Below, one piece after another: positions 7,424-17,508 of a stretch of DNA of 64,000 nucleotides. A program made the translations under genes and the position numbers. Under the pieces are notes generated by a model. It was given only the letters and a program-made list of their open reading frames with translations. It had not been told where the DNA came from and made no database searches. Numbering within the stretch: position 1 is the stretch's first letter; every line of letters starts with the position of its first letter. The stretch is from an uncultured Clostridia bacterium. Its GTDB lineage: Bacteria; Bacillota; Clostridia; Oscillospirales; Acutalibacteraceae. The stretch spans positions 30,803 to 94,802 of the forward strand of contig CANRPD010000002.1 of NCBI GenBank assembly GCA_947632385.1, written 5' to 3'.

Positions 7424-8635
7424 ATGGATCTGGAAAAAATGAAGCGGAAGTACGCCTATACCCTGGCGCGGGTGGGCCTGAACGTGCAGAAGGGGCAGAC
7501 CGTGCTGGTGGAGGCCGCCATCGAGGGGTGGGAGTTCACCAGCCTCTTTGCCGAGGAGTGCTACAAGCTGGGGGCCGGGAACGTGGTGGTCCACTATCTG
7601 GACCTGCCCAACATGAAGGTGGCCGCCCAGTACCGCCCGGACGAGGACGTGCGCCGGGTGGAGGACTGGGAGGTGGCCATGCACCAGCCCTATCTGGACC
7701 AGGGGGCGTGCTACGTCCGGCTGGAGGGCGTGAACCCCAAGCTGATGGAGGACCTGAGCGAGAAGAACTCCAACGCCATTTTTGCCCATGTGGACGCGGT
7801 GCGGAACATCATGCGCAAGGCCAGCCGGGAAAAGCACTGCCAGTGGCTCATCGCCATGGTGCCCACGGTGCAGTGGGCGGAGTACATCCTGGAGGGGAAG
7901 ACCGGACAGGAGGCTCTGGACGAGCTGTGGCAGATCCTGTTCAAGCTCTGCTACATCACCGAGGACAATGACGTGGTGGCCGCCTGGGAGGAGAAGGGCA
8001 AGCGCAACGCCGTGAAGGGCAACGCCGTGGACGCCCTGAAGCTGACGAAGCTGCACTATACCGCCTCCAATGGCACGGACCTCACCGTGGGGCTGACGCC
8101 CTGGTCCCGGTTCGGCCACGGGGACCGGCCCCTGCCCAAGGACTTCGTGCGGTTCCACGCCAACATCCCCAGCGAGGAGATCTGTACCACCCCCAACAAG
8201 TTCGAGACCAACGGCGTGGTGTACGCCTCCCGGCCGCTGGTGCTGGGAGGAAAGAAGATCGAGCACTTCGGGTTCCGCTTTGAAAACGGCAAGGTGGTGG
8301 AGGTGCTGGCCGACGAGGGCAAGGAGATGCTGGAGGCGCTGATCGCCACGGACGAGAACGCGGGGTATCTGGGCGAAGCCGCCCTGGTGGAGTACCATTC
8401 CCCCATCAGCATGAGCGGGCTGGTGTACTACACCACCCTCATCGACGAGAACGCCAGCTGCCACCTGGCCCTAGGCCGGGGCCTGGGCGCCGGGCCCAAA
8501 GGGACGGAGCACCTGTTCAACGACTCCACCATTCACGTGGATTTCATGATCGGCACCCCGGACATGCACATCGTGGGCACCACGGAGGACGGCCGGGAGG
8601 TGGATATCTTCCGGGACGGCGATTTCGCCATTTGA
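7424..8635 (+). CDS. aminopeptidase, M29 (AmpS/PepS) family
   Basis: MDLEKMKRKYAYTLARVGLNVQKGQTVLVEA...; C-terminal NDSTIHVDFMIGTPDMHIVG typical of M29. Confidence 0.9.
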   Translation: MDLEKMKRKYAYTLARVGLNVQKGQTVLVEAAIEGWEFTSLFAEECYKLGAGNVVVHYLDLPNMKVAAQYRPDEDVRRVEDWEVAMHQPYLDQGACYVRLEGVNPKLMEDLSEKNSNAIFAHVDAVRNIMRKASREKHCQWLIAMVPTVQWAEYILEGKTGQEALDELWQILFKLCYITEDNDVVAAWEEKGKRNAVKGNAVDALKLTKLHYTASNGTDLTVGLTPWSRFGHGDRPLPKDFVRFHANIPSEEICTTPNKFETNGVVYASRPLVLGGKKIEHFGFRFENGKVVEVLADEGKEMLEALIATDENAGYLGEAALVEYHSPISMSGLVYYTTLIDENASCHLALGRGLGAGPKGTEHLFNDSTIHVDFMIGTPDMHIVGTTEDGREVDIFRDGDFAI

Positions 8636-8649
8636 GCTGAGACGCGGAC

Positions 8650-8674
8650 AAGAGGCCCCCGCGGGGGGCCTCTT
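8650..8674 (+). terminator. stem-loop after M29 peptidase gene
   Basis: AAGAGGCCCCC-GCG-GGGGGCCTCTT; weak U tract. Confidence 0.6.
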
Positions 8675-8699
8675 AGCTGTCCGGACCGAAGGAGGGCCA

Positions 8700-9305
8700 A
8701 TGGGAAACTGTGACTGGGGACAGGCGGGGGAGGCCGAGCGGCTGTATCACGACCGGGAGTGGGGCGTGCCCATCCACGACGACCGGCGGATGTTCGAGGC
8801 GCTGTCTCTCGACTGCCTGCAGTGCGGGCTGAGCTGGAGCCTGATGCTGAAAAAGCGGGCGATCTTTCGCCGGTGCTTTGCGGAGTTCGACTACGACCAG
8901 GTGGCGGCGTTCACCGACGAGCAGGTGCAGCGGATCCTGGAGACGCCGGGGATGCTGCGCTCGGAGCGGAAGGTGCGGGCCATCGTGGCCAATGCGGCGT
9001 GCTTTCGGCAGGTGCGGGCGCAGTTCGGCAGCTTTTGCGCCTATCTGTGGGGGTTCACCGACGGGAAGACCGTGGTGTATGAGGGACACCCCCAGGGGCG
9101 GGTGCCCGTGCGCAACGGGCTTTCGGAGCGGATCAGCCGGGACCTGAAAAAGCGGGGGTTCCGGTTCGTGGGGCCGGTGATGGTCTACGGGTTTTTGCAG
9201 GGCTGCGGGGTCATCAACGACCACGGGGCGGACTGCCCCTGCTTTGCGCGGATCAACGGGGCGTTCCCCACGGTGGAGCTCGAACCGGAGGGGGAGGTCT
9301 TTTGA
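8700..9305 (+). CDS. tag: DNA-3-methyladenine glycosylase I
   Basis: CDWGQAGEAERLYHDREWGVPIHDDRRMFEALSLDCLQCGLSWSLMLKKR; GPVMVYGFLQGCGVINDH. Confidence 0.92.
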   Translation: MGNCDWGQAGEAERLYHDREWGVPIHDDRRMFEALSLDCLQCGLSWSLMLKKRAIFRRCFAEFDYDQVAAFTDEQVQRILETPGMLRSERKVRAIVANAACFRQVRAQFGSFCAYLWGFTDGKTVVYEGHPQGRVPVRNGLSERISRDLKKRGFRFVGPVMVYGFLQGCGVINDHGADCPCFARINGAFPTVELEPEGEVF

Positions 9306-9367
9306 CCGGGCGCCGGGGCGGACCGGGGCCCTTTTGGAGCCAAGGAACAAAACAAGGAGGAACGACC

Positions 9368-11353
9368 ATGAAGAAGATCGAGATCGGGCAGTTTCTGGAC
9401 TTTCAGTACGTCAGCGCGCCGGCCTTTTCCCCCGACGGGCGGTATGCGGCCTTTGTGGTGCAGCGGGCGGACCTGGAGGAGAACCGGTATCGGGGGGACG
9501 TGTACCTGCTGGAGGTGGAGAGCCGGGCCGTGCGGCAGCTGACGGCCGGGGGCGACGCCCGGGGATCCGTCTGGACCAAAGAGGGGACGATCCTGTTCTC
9601 CGCCCTGCGGGACCCCAAGCTCAAGCAGAAGGCCGAGGACGGGGAAGAGCTGAGCTGCTGGTATGAGATCGCCCCGGAAGGGGGCGAGGCCCGGCTGGCC
9701 TTTACCCTGCCGGTGCGTGCCGGGAAGCTGGAGCCGGTGGACGCGGACCGGTTCGTGGTGACGGCGTCCTTTGACAACAACCGGCCGGACCTCTCCGCCT
9801 GCAGCGAGGAGGAGCGGAAGACCGCCCTGGAACGGCTGAAAAAGCCGCCCTATGAGGTGCTGGAGGAGGCGCCGTTCTGGGCAAACGGCGGCGGGTTCAC
9901 CTCCGGCAAGCGGACCCGGCTGTACCTGTACACCCGCTCCACCGGGGAGCTCAAGCCCATCACGGATCCGTGGTTCGACGCCGGGGGGACCTCCCTGTGG
10001 GGGGACCGGCTGCTGTACCGGGGCGTGGAGTGGCACGGCGTGCGGGATCCCCAGCGGTATGGAGGGCTGTACCTGTACGATCTGGGGAGCGGGGAGACCC
10101 GCTGCGTGCTGGAGCCGGGGACCATCCGCACGGGGAGCTTTGTGATGTGGGCGGAGAACAGCGCCCTGGTGGCCGCCACGGACGGGGCCCTCTGCGGGCC
10201 CAGCCAGTACCCGGACTTCTACACCCTGGACCTGGAGACCGGCAAGCTGCAGCTGCTGCGGCGGTATGAGGCCAGCATCGGCGGCGGGTCGGTGGGCTCG
10301 GACGCCCGGCTGGGCGGCGGGACCGGCAGCAAGTGGGTGGACGGAGCGTTTTATTTCATCACCACCGTGGGAGACAGCGCGGTGCTGCGGAAGCTGGACC
10401 GGGCGGGAAGCCTTTCGGAGGACCTGACACCGGCGGGCTCCTGCGACAGCTTTGACGTGTGGGGCGACCGGGTGCTGGTGTGCGGGATGTACGGAGACCG
10501 GCTGGCGGAGCTGTACCTGGACGGCCAGCAGGTGACCCACTTCAACGACGCATGGACCGCCGAGCACAGCGTCTCCACGCCGGAGTACCACTGCTTCACC
10601 GCCTCCGACGGGTTTGAGATCCACGGCTGGGCCCTGAAGCCCGCGGACTATGAGCCCGGCAAGCGGTACCCCGCCATTTTGCACATCCACGGCGGGCCCC
10701 GGACGGTGTTCGGCAGCGTGTACCACCACGAGATGCAGGTCTGGGCCAACGCGGGGTATTTCGTGCTGTTCTGCAACCCCCGGGGCAGCGACGGCCGGGG
10801 CAACGCCTTTGGGGACATCAACGGGAAGTACGGGACGGTGGAGTACCAGAACCTGATGGAGTTCACCGACGAGATGCTGCGCAGGTACCCGGAGATCGAC
10901 CCCGGGAAGCTGGGCGTCACCGGGGGCAGCTACGGCGGCTTTATGACCAACTGGATCATCGGGCACACGGACCGGTTCGCGGCGGCGGCCTCCCAGCGGT
11001 CCATCGCCAACTGGATCGCCTTTGAGCACACCTCGGACATCGGGATCTCCTTTACGCCCAACAACATCGACGCCCGCACCCGGGAGGACGTGGACCGGCT
11101 GTGGGCCCATTCCCCGCTGAAATTCGCGGACCGGTGCAAGACGCCCACCCTGTTCATCCACTCCGACCGGGACTACCGGTGCTGGATGGTGGAGGGGCTG
11201 TCCATGTTCACCGCGCTGAAGATGCACGGGTGCGAGGCACGGCTGTGCCTCTTCAAGGACGAGACCCACGAGCTGTCCCGTTCCGGGAAGCCGCAGAACC
11301 GGATCCGGCGCATGGAGGAGATCCTGGGCTGGATGGACAAACATCTCAAGTGA
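9368..11353 (+). CDS. S9 family peptidase (prolyl oligopeptidase type), copy 1
   Basis: HIHGGPRTVFGS...GVTGGSYGGFMTNWIIGHTDRFAAAASQRS; start MKKIEIGQ after AAGGAGG. Confidence 0.93.
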   Translation: MKKIEIGQFLDFQYVSAPAFSPDGRYAAFVVQRADLEENRYRGDVYLLEVESRAVRQLTAGGDARGSVWTKEGTILFSALRDPKLKQKAEDGEELSCWYEIAPEGGEARLAFTLPVRAGKLEPVDADRFVVTASFDNNRPDLSACSEEERKTALERLKKPPYEVLEEAPFWANGGGFTSGKRTRLYLYTRSTGELKPITDPWFDAGGTSLWGDRLLYRGVEWHGVRDPQRYGGLYLYDLGSGETRCVLEPGTIRTGSFVMWAENSALVAATDGALCGPSQYPDFYTLDLETGKLQLLRRYEASIGGGSVGSDARLGGGTGSKWVDGAFYFITTVGDSAVLRKLDRAGSLSEDLTPAGSCDSFDVWGDRVLVCGMYGDRLAELYLDGQQVTHFNDAWTAEHSVSTPEYHCFTASDGFEIHGWALKPADYEPGKRYPAILHIHGGPRTVFGSVYHHEMQVWANAGYFVLFCNPRGSDGRGNAFGDINGKYGTVEYQNLMEFTDEMLRRYPEIDPGKLGVTGGSYGGFMTNWIIGHTDRFAAAASQRSIANWIAFEHTSDIGISFTPNNIDARTREDVDRLWAHSPLKFADRCKTPTLFIHSDRDYRCWMVEGLSMFTALKMHGCEARLCLFKDETHELSRSGKPQNRIRRMEEILGWMDKHLK

Positions 11354-11365
11354 GGAGGGCGGAAC

Positions 11366-13321
11366 ATGGAAAAGGTAGTCTATAACGACCTGTATCGGTT
11401 CGATTTTCTTTCCAGCGTGGTCTATGCCCCCGACGGCGCCCACGCGGTCTTTGTGAAGGGGAACGCCTCGGAGGAAAAGAACGGGTATACCTCGGAGCTG
11501 TGGCTGCTGGACACGGCCACCGGCGCGGTGCGCAGGCTGACAAGCGGCGGCGACGAGCGGGAGCCCTTCTGGCTGGACGAGCGGACGGTGGCGTTCTCCA
11601 CCGGACGGGGGAAAAAGCCGGGGAAGCCCGCCTCGGTGTGGTACCGGATCGCCATCGACGGCGGCGAGGCGGAACCCTATCTGGAGATCGGAGAGCGGGT
11701 GTCGGGGCTCAAGCCCTTGGGGGACGGGAAGTATGTGGCCGTGGCCTCCCGGCCCGTGCACGGCAAGCCCGAGGAGCAGCCCAACCAGGCCCTGGAGGGG
11801 CGGGATCTGGCCGTTTTTGACGAGATCCCCTTCTGGTTCAACGGGCAGGGGGTGCGCAACAAGCAGCGCCGGGTGCTGGTGCTGTACGACGAGAGCACCG
11901 GGGAGCTGCAGGCGCTGTCCCCGGCCACGATGAACGCGGGCGGGTTCCAGCTTTCCCCCGATCACCGGTGGATCGCCTATTCCGGGGCGGAATATGAGGA
12001 CGTGCTGCCCCGGGAGAGCGGGCTGTATCTCTATGAGCTGGCCACCGGCCAGACCCGCACGGTGGTGGAGCCCGGGAAAATGGGCACGGGCGGCCCGTAC
12101 TTTTTGGGGAACGATCTGCTGTTCTTTACCGGCACCACCTTTGAGTTCTCCGGCCGCAACCCCAATTATTACCTCTACGACCTGAACACCGGCGAGACGA
12201 AGGAGCTGCCCTTCCCGGACGCGTCCCCGTCGGGCTCGGTGGGGACGGACTGCACCCTGGGCGGCGGCAACAGCCGGAAGTTCGCGGACGGGCAGCTGTA
12301 CCTGCTGCGGTCGGTGTGGGGGAACGTACACCTGATGAAAATGGACCTGGAAGGGACCTTCACCACCGTCTGCGACACGCCGGGGACCATCCTCTGCTTC
12401 GACCTCTGGCAGGACAAGGTGCTGATGGCCGCCATGCGCGGGGTGGGGCTCAACGAGCTGTGGGAGCTGGACCTCACCACGGGGGCGGAAAAGCAGCTGA
12501 CCCACTTCAACACGGCGTACATGGAGAGCCACAGCGTCATCCAGCCGGAGTTTTTCACCTTCCTCAACCGGGCGGGCATCGAGCTGGAGGGCTATGTGCT
12601 GAAGCCCCTGGGCTATGAGCCCGGAAAAAAGTATCCCGGGATCCTGGAGATGCACGGAGGCCCCAAAGGGACCTTTGGGGGGATCTTCCACCACGAGATG
12701 CAGTGCCTGGCCAACCAGGGGTACTTCGTGTTCTTCACCAACCCCCGGGGCAGCGACGGCCGGGGCGAAGCCTTTGCCGACATCACCGGGAAGCTGGGGA
12801 CCATCGACTATGAGGACTTTATGGACTTTACCGACGAGGTGCTGCGGCGGTACCCGGACATCGACGACCGGCGGGTGGGGATCTGCGGCGGCAGCTACGG
12901 CGGCTTTATGTGCAACTGGATGATCGGCCACACCCACCGGTTCGCCGCAGCCGCCTCCCAGCGGTCCATCTCCAACTATCTGACCAAGGCCCTGTGCACC
13001 GACAACGGCTTTTCCCACAACATGGCGCAGCTGGGCACGGACCCGTGGCACGATTTCGACACGGTGTGGGACCACTCGCCGCTGAAATATGCCCCCAATG
13101 CCACGACGCCCACGTTGTTTATCCAGTCGGACGAGGACTACCGCTGCTGGATGGGCGACGCTCTGCAGATGTTCACCGCCCTGAAGATGAACGGGGTGGA
13201 CGCCCGGGTGGCGCTGTTCCACGGGGAAAATCACGAGCTGTCCCGGTCCGGGAAGCCGAAGAACCGGATCTACCGGCTCCAGGAGATCGGGGACTGGTTT
13301 GCCAAGTATTTACAGAACTGA
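11366..13321 (+). CDS. S9 family peptidase (prolyl oligopeptidase type), copy 2
   Basis: MHGGPKGTFGG...GICGGSYGGFMCNWMIGHTHRFAAAASQRS; tandem paralogue of preceding CDS. Confidence 0.93.
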   Translation: MEKVVYNDLYRFDFLSSVVYAPDGAHAVFVKGNASEEKNGYTSELWLLDTATGAVRRLTSGGDEREPFWLDERTVAFSTGRGKKPGKPASVWYRIAIDGGEAEPYLEIGERVSGLKPLGDGKYVAVASRPVHGKPEEQPNQALEGRDLAVFDEIPFWFNGQGVRNKQRRVLVLYDESTGELQALSPATMNAGGFQLSPDHRWIAYSGAEYEDVLPRESGLYLYELATGQTRTVVEPGKMGTGGPYFLGNDLLFFTGTTFEFSGRNPNYYLYDLNTGETKELPFPDASPSGSVGTDCTLGGGNSRKFADGQLYLLRSVWGNVHLMKMDLEGTFTTVCDTPGTILCFDLWQDKVLMAAMRGVGLNELWELDLTTGAEKQLTHFNTAYMESHSVIQPEFFTFLNRAGIELEGYVLKPLGYEPGKKYPGILEMHGGPKGTFGGIFHHEMQCLANQGYFVFFTNPRGSDGRGEAFADITGKLGTIDYEDFMDFTDEVLRRYPDIDDRRVGICGGSYGGFMCNWMIGHTHRFAAAASQRSISNYLTKALCTDNGFSHNMAQLGTDPWHDFDTVWDHSPLKYAPNATTPTLFIQSDEDYRCWMGDALQMFTALKMNGVDARVALFHGENHELSRSGKPKNRIYRLQEIGDWFAKYLQN

Positions 13322-13342
13322 CCGGATGAAAGGAAGTCCGTT

Positions 13343-14761
13343 ATGACGTTTAGCAGCCTGGAGTTTTTGCTGTTTTTTCTGCCTGCGCTGTTTTTGTGCT
13401 ATTTCTGCGTGCCCCGGCGGTTCTTGCCGGTGCGCAATCTCGTGCTGCTGGCGTTCAGCCTGTTTTTCTACGCCTGCGGCGGCACGGCGTTCCTGCCCGT
13501 CCTGCTGAGCTCTATCGCGGTGAACTATGTCTGCGGGCTGCTGGCCGCACCGGAGCGCTCTCTCGCGGTACGGCGCCTGGGCCTGTGGGGCTCGGGGGTC
13601 TTTGGGATCGGGATGCTGGCGGTGTTCAAGTACACCGGCTTTCTGGTGCGGAACCTCAACGCGCTGGGGGCCGGACTGCCGGTGCCGGAGATCGTTTTGC
13701 CCATCGGGATCTCCTTTTTCACCTTCCAGGGGCTGAGCTATGTCATCGATGTGTACCGGGGAGAAGCCCAGTGCCAGCGCAACCCCTTCTACGTGGCGCT
13801 GTACGTGGCCCTGTTCCCCCAGCTGGTGGCCGGACCCATCGTGCGGTATACCACGGTGGAGGGAGAGCTTGCCCAGCGGGGGGGGGGGGACACCCTATCC
13901 GACTTCTCCCAAGGGACGGTGCGGTTTTTGTTCGGCCTGGGAAAGAAGATGCTGCTGGCCAACGCGATGGGGGAGATCGCCGACGCCGTGTTTGCCCAGT
14001 CCCCCGGGACGATGGCGGCCTCTCTGGCCTGGCTGGGGGCGGCGGCCTATACCTTCCAGATCTACTTTGACTTCTCCGCCTACTCCGATATGGCCATCGG
14101 CCTGGGGCGGATGTTTGGGTTCCATTTTCTGGAAAATTTCCAGTATCCCTACATCGCCCAGTCGGTCACCGAATTCTGGCGCAGGTGGCACATCTCTCTG
14201 TCCACCTGGTTTCGGGACTATGTGTACATCCCCCTGGGTGGGAGCCGGTGCTCCACGGGCAGGAATCTGCTCAATCTGGGGGCGGTGTGGCTGCTGACCG
14301 GCCTGTGGCACGGGGCAGAATGGACCTTTGTGCTGTGGGGCGGGTGGTTTTTCCTGCTGCTGGCCGGGGAACGGCTGCTGTGGGGCAAGGGGCTGGCCCG
14401 CCTGCCGAGGATCCTCCGCCACGGGTATACGCTGCTGGCGGTGGTGGTGAGCTGGGTGCTGTTCCGCTCGCCGGACGCCGCCTTTGCTGGGTCCTATCTG
14501 GGGGCGATGGCGGGCCTGGGTGGACGAGCAGCCGACGGGCAGACGGTCTATTTCCTGCTGGAATACGGGCCGGAGTGGATCGCCTGCGCAGCCGCTGCCC
14601 TGCCGGTCAAGCGCTGGCTGGAGGACCGGCTGCCGGAGACCGGACCGGCGGGGGGACTGCGCCTGTGGGGGCCGCGGCTGGCCGCCCTGGTCCTGCTGGC
14701 GCTGTCCTATCTGAAGCTGGCCACCGGCAGCTTCAACCCGTTCATCTACTTTCAGTTTTGA
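13343..14761 (+). CDS. MBOAT family O-acyltransferase (AlgI/DltB-like)
   Basis: GISFFTFQGLSYVIDVYRGE; DFSAYSDMAIGLGRMFGFHFLENF; WHISLSTWFRDYVYIPLGGSR; GLWHGAEWTFVLWG. Confidence 0.95.
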   Translation: MTFSSLEFLLFFLPALFLCYFCVPRRFLPVRNLVLLAFSLFFYACGGTAFLPVLLSSIAVNYVCGLLAAPERSLAVRRLGLWGSGVFGIGMLAVFKYTGFLVRNLNALGAGLPVPEIVLPIGISFFTFQGLSYVIDVYRGEAQCQRNPFYVALYVALFPQLVAGPIVRYTTVEGELAQRGGGDTLSDFSQGTVRFLFGLGKKMLLANAMGEIADAVFAQSPGTMAASLAWLGAAAYTFQIYFDFSAYSDMAIGLGRMFGFHFLENFQYPYIAQSVTEFWRRWHISLSTWFRDYVYIPLGGSRCSTGRNLLNLGAVWLLTGLWHGAEWTFVLWGGWFFLLLAGERLLWGKGLARLPRILRHGYTLLAVVVSWVLFRSPDAAFAGSYLGAMAGLGGRAADGQTVYFLLEYGPEWIACAAAALPVKRWLEDRLPETGPAGGLRLWGPRLAALVLLALSYLKLATGSFNPFIYFQF

Positions 14762-14775
14762 GGAGGGACGCACCG

Positions 14776-15981
14776 ATGAAACGAATGGCGGATCTCATCC
14801 TGTCCATCTGCTTTGTGGGGTTCATGGCGGCGGCGCTGACCGCCACCCTGGCCCGCCCGCCGGAGACGGCCTCCTATTGGGAGAACCGCAGGCTGGCTGC
14901 GCTGCCGGAGCCCTCCGCGGAGACGGTGGGGGACGGGCAGTATTTTGCCCAGCTGGAGACCTATCTGGCGGACCACGCGGCGGGGAGGACCACTTTGCTG
15001 CGGATCCAGACGGGGATGGACCTGGCCCTGCACCGCCCAGTGGTCAACGACGTGGTCCCCACGGAGAACAGCCTGCTGCCGTTTTTGCCGGCCGATACCC
15101 AGGAGCCCCCTGCTCAGGTGGAGGTGTGGGCCAACGCGATGGCAGACAACCTCCAGCGCATCCATGAGACCGTGACGGGATACGGAGGCTATTTCTGCTA
15201 TGTGGGCGTGCCGCCCCAGGCTGATGCCCGCTGGGAGGAATACCCCTGGTATCTCAATGACCGGCAGGCGTATATCCGGGCGGTGGTGGCTGCCCTTTCG
15301 GAAGCGATGGCCCAGCGGGGCGTGCCGTATCTGGATGTACGCGCGGCCCTGGGGCTGGGATCGTCGGCAGACTGGTTCGCTTCCCGCGTGGACAACCACT
15401 ACACGATGGAGGGCGCTTACCAAACCTATCGGGTGATCCTGGAAAAGACGGCGGCGGAGAGCGGGCTGTCCTTTCCCATTCTAGGGAAGGAGGACTTGAC
15501 GGAACAGACGCTGCCCAACCCGTATCTGGGCTCCCGGGAGCGGAAGCTGCTGGATCTGGCCCAGCGGGACGAATCGCTGTCCATCCTGCTGCCCAGAGAG
15601 GAAGTGCCCTTTACCCGGACGGACAGCGGGGCGGTTTCCCCGCCGACGGTCTATGACCTGCCGGATTCGGAAGAGGCAGTGGTGACCTATGGCCTGTATA
15701 TGGGCGGAGACCGGGCGCACACCGTCATCGACACGGGCCGGGAGGAGCTGCCCACCCTGTTGATCTATGGGGACAGCTTTACCAACCCGGTGGAGTGCCT
15801 GGCGTACCTCAGCTTTGACGAAATGCACGCCCTGGATCTGAGACACTACCGGGACAGCAGTCTGGAGGACTATATCCGGGAGCTGCAGCCGGAGGTGGTG
15901 ATCTGTATTCGGGATTACGATGCGCTGCTCTCCATCCCCGACAACGGGGGCGGAAGCAGCCCTGATGGCGGTGCTCAGTGA
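14776..15981 (+). CDS. DHHW/AlgX-J-like SGNH protein, acyltransfer partner of the MBOAT
   Basis: Single N-terminal TM; ENRRLAALPEPS; VDNHYTMEGAYQTYRVILE; LLIYGDSFTNPVECLAYLSF. Confidence 0.85.
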   Translation: MKRMADLILSICFVGFMAAALTATLARPPETASYWENRRLAALPEPSAETVGDGQYFAQLETYLADHAAGRTTLLRIQTGMDLALHRPVVNDVVPTENSLLPFLPADTQEPPAQVEVWANAMADNLQRIHETVTGYGGYFCYVGVPPQADARWEEYPWYLNDRQAYIRAVVAALSEAMAQRGVPYLDVRAALGLGSSADWFASRVDNHYTMEGAYQTYRVILEKTAAESGLSFPILGKEDLTEQTLPNPYLGSRERKLLDLAQRDESLSILLPREEVPFTRTDSGAVSPPTVYDLPDSEEAVVTYGLYMGGDRAHTVIDTGREELPTLLIYGDSFTNPVECLAYLSFDEMHALDLRHYRDSSLEDYIRELQPEVVICIRDYDALLSIPDNGGGSSPDGGAQ

Positions 15982-16050
15982 CGGAGGAGCAGCCCGCTGA
16001 AGGGCTTTTGACCAGGAGCGCAGGAGCGTCTTTGAAAAAGAGCTTGCGGT

Positions 16051-16095
16051 TCGGAAAAAAAGAAAAACGCCATGCTTTTTTCAAGCACAGCGTCT
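16051..16095 (-). terminator. terminator after tRNA-Thr
   Basis: Minus strand: GCTGTGCTTGAAAAAAGCATGGC followed by GTTTTTCTTTTTTT. Confidence 0.6.
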
Positions 16096-16097
16096 TC

Positions 16098-16173
<76 letters not shown>

Positions 16174-16174
16174 A

Positions 16175-16251
16175 TGGCGACCCGGAACGGGCTCGAACCG
16201 TCGACCTCTAGCGTGACAGGCTAGCGTTCTAACCAACTGAACTACCGGGCC
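16175..16251 (-). tRNA. tRNA-Asp (GTC), CCA encoded
   Basis: GGCCCGGTAGTTCAGTTGGTTAGAACGCTAGCCTGTCACGCTAGAGGTCGACGGTTCGAGCCCGTTCCGGGTCGCCA. Confidence 0.97.
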
Positions 16252-16421
16252 ATGCGCCCGCTTTCTTCGGGCGACGGTTGCTATTATACATCACGTTCTC
16301 CGGGAAGTCAAGAGGTTCTTTGCCTATTTTCCGATTTTTTTCTATGGATATTTCTTTTTCTCAGGATAAAAACTGCTTGACAGATTCGCCTCGCAGTGCT
16401 AAACTATACCTCGTTGGATTT

Positions 16422-16497
16422 AGGGGTATAGCTCAGTTGGTAGAGCAGCGGTCTCCAAAACCGCGTGCCGAGGGTTCGAGTCCTTCTGCCCCTGCCA
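16422..16497 (+). tRNA. tRNA-Trp (CCA), CCA end encoded
   Basis: AGGGGTATAGCTCAGTTGGTAGAGCAGCGGTCTCCAAAACCGCGTGCCGAGGGTTCGAGTCCTTCTGCCCCTGCCA. Confidence 0.97.
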
Positions 16498-16505
16498 AAC
16501 AGGAA

Positions 16506-16533
16506 GCGACCGCTGTGCGGTCGTTTTCTTTTT
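16506..16533 (+). terminator. terminator after tRNA-Trp
   Basis: CGACCGC-TGT-GCGGTCG followed by TTTTCTTTTTT. Confidence 0.85.
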
Positions 16534-16637
16534 TGCAAGCATAGAGCCTCTGACCGAGGCACATGGAGCGTGCCGCGGGGCGCGGGTGTCCGGTGGACAC
16601 CTTTGTGCCGCAGACGCAAAAGTGCTGACCGAGCTGG

Positions 16638-16669
16638 CAGGCGAGATCGCGTCCTCCTGCCTCTGCCAA
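16638..16669 (+). repeat. 32-bp direct repeat copy 1, resembling tRNA-Trp 3' end
   Basis: CAGGCGAGATCGCGTCCTCCTGCCTCTGCCAA; second copy at 17509-17540 differs at one position. Confidence 0.9.
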
Positions 16670-16730
16670 AAAACGCCGTTATTTTGACATGCAAGATTAC
16701 GGTGTATTTTGCTTGAGGGAGATATAGAAT

Positions 16731-17405
16731 GTGAAACGAAAATATTACGAAGCCTATGATGACCGTTTCAGGCAGATCCATGAACAGGATTTAAAATGGT
16801 TCAGTGAGAGTCCTTCCCCCATCGTAGCGGAAACGATTCGCGCTTTTTCCATTTCGCCTAGTAGAAAGATATTAGAGATTGGCTGCGGCGAGGGGCGTGA
16901 TGCGCATCCTCTTCTCCTGCAGGGATTTGACCTTTTGGCGACCGATGTATCGCCGGAAGCAATCGCCTTTTGCAGGAAAGAGTTTCCCGAATTTGCGATG
17001 CGTTTTCAAGTCGTTGATTGTGTCGCTGGAGAGATTGACGGTCAGTTCGACTTCATTTACGCTGTGGCTGTTCTTCATATGCTTGTTTTGAACGACGACC
17101 GAAATGCGTTTTATCGATTCATCCGTAAGCATTTAGCCCCTTCCGGAATTGCCTTGATTTGTACGATGGGCGACGGCACCAATGAGCGACAGACCGACGT
17201 CCGCACAGCGTTCGACCTCAATAAACGAATCCATGAACCCTCGGGAAAAACCGTACGGATCGCCGCAACTTCTTGCAGAATCGTCAATTCCCAAACCTTT
17301 GAAGCAGAATTGGCGCAAAACGGTCTGGATGTAGTCAAAAAAGGTATGACCGCAGTCGAGCCGGACTTTCCGCAAATGATGTTTGCAGTAGTCAAGAGGT
17401 ATTAA
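16731..17405 (+). CDS. class I SAM-dependent methyltransferase
   Basis: ILEIGCGEGRDAHPLLLQGFDLLATDVSPEAIAFCRKEFP; GTG start; visibly lower GC than neighbours. Confidence 0.85.
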   Translation: MKRKYYEAYDDRFRQIHEQDLKWFSESPSPIVAETIRAFSISPSRKILEIGCGEGRDAHPLLLQGFDLLATDVSPEAIAFCRKEFPEFAMRFQVVDCVAGEIDGQFDFIYAVAVLHMLVLNDDRNAFYRFIRKHLAPSGIALICTMGDGTNERQTDVRTAFDLNKRIHEPSGKTVRIAATSCRIVNSQTFEAELAQNGLDVVKKGMTAVEPDFPQMMFAVVKRY

Positions 17406-17508
17406 AACCACCACGTGAACCTGCTTTTGTGAAAGTGAAGCCCCTAACCGAAAAAGGGGCATTTATATCACAACTACGTTTATTCACCAAAAAGGAAACG
17501 ACCGCCGT

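Noticed and set aside
9185-13234. 1349-aa antisense ORF opposite the two S9 peptidases
   Set aside because: Frame stays open because of GC-rich codon bias on the sense strand; Pro/His/Gly/Arg-rich with no domain, while the sense genes are clear.
16404-16781. Minus-strand ORF containing GRGRRTRTLGTRFWRPLLYQLSYTPK
   Set aside because: Antisense translation of the tRNA-Trp gene and neighbouring hairpins, a familiar spurious ORF.
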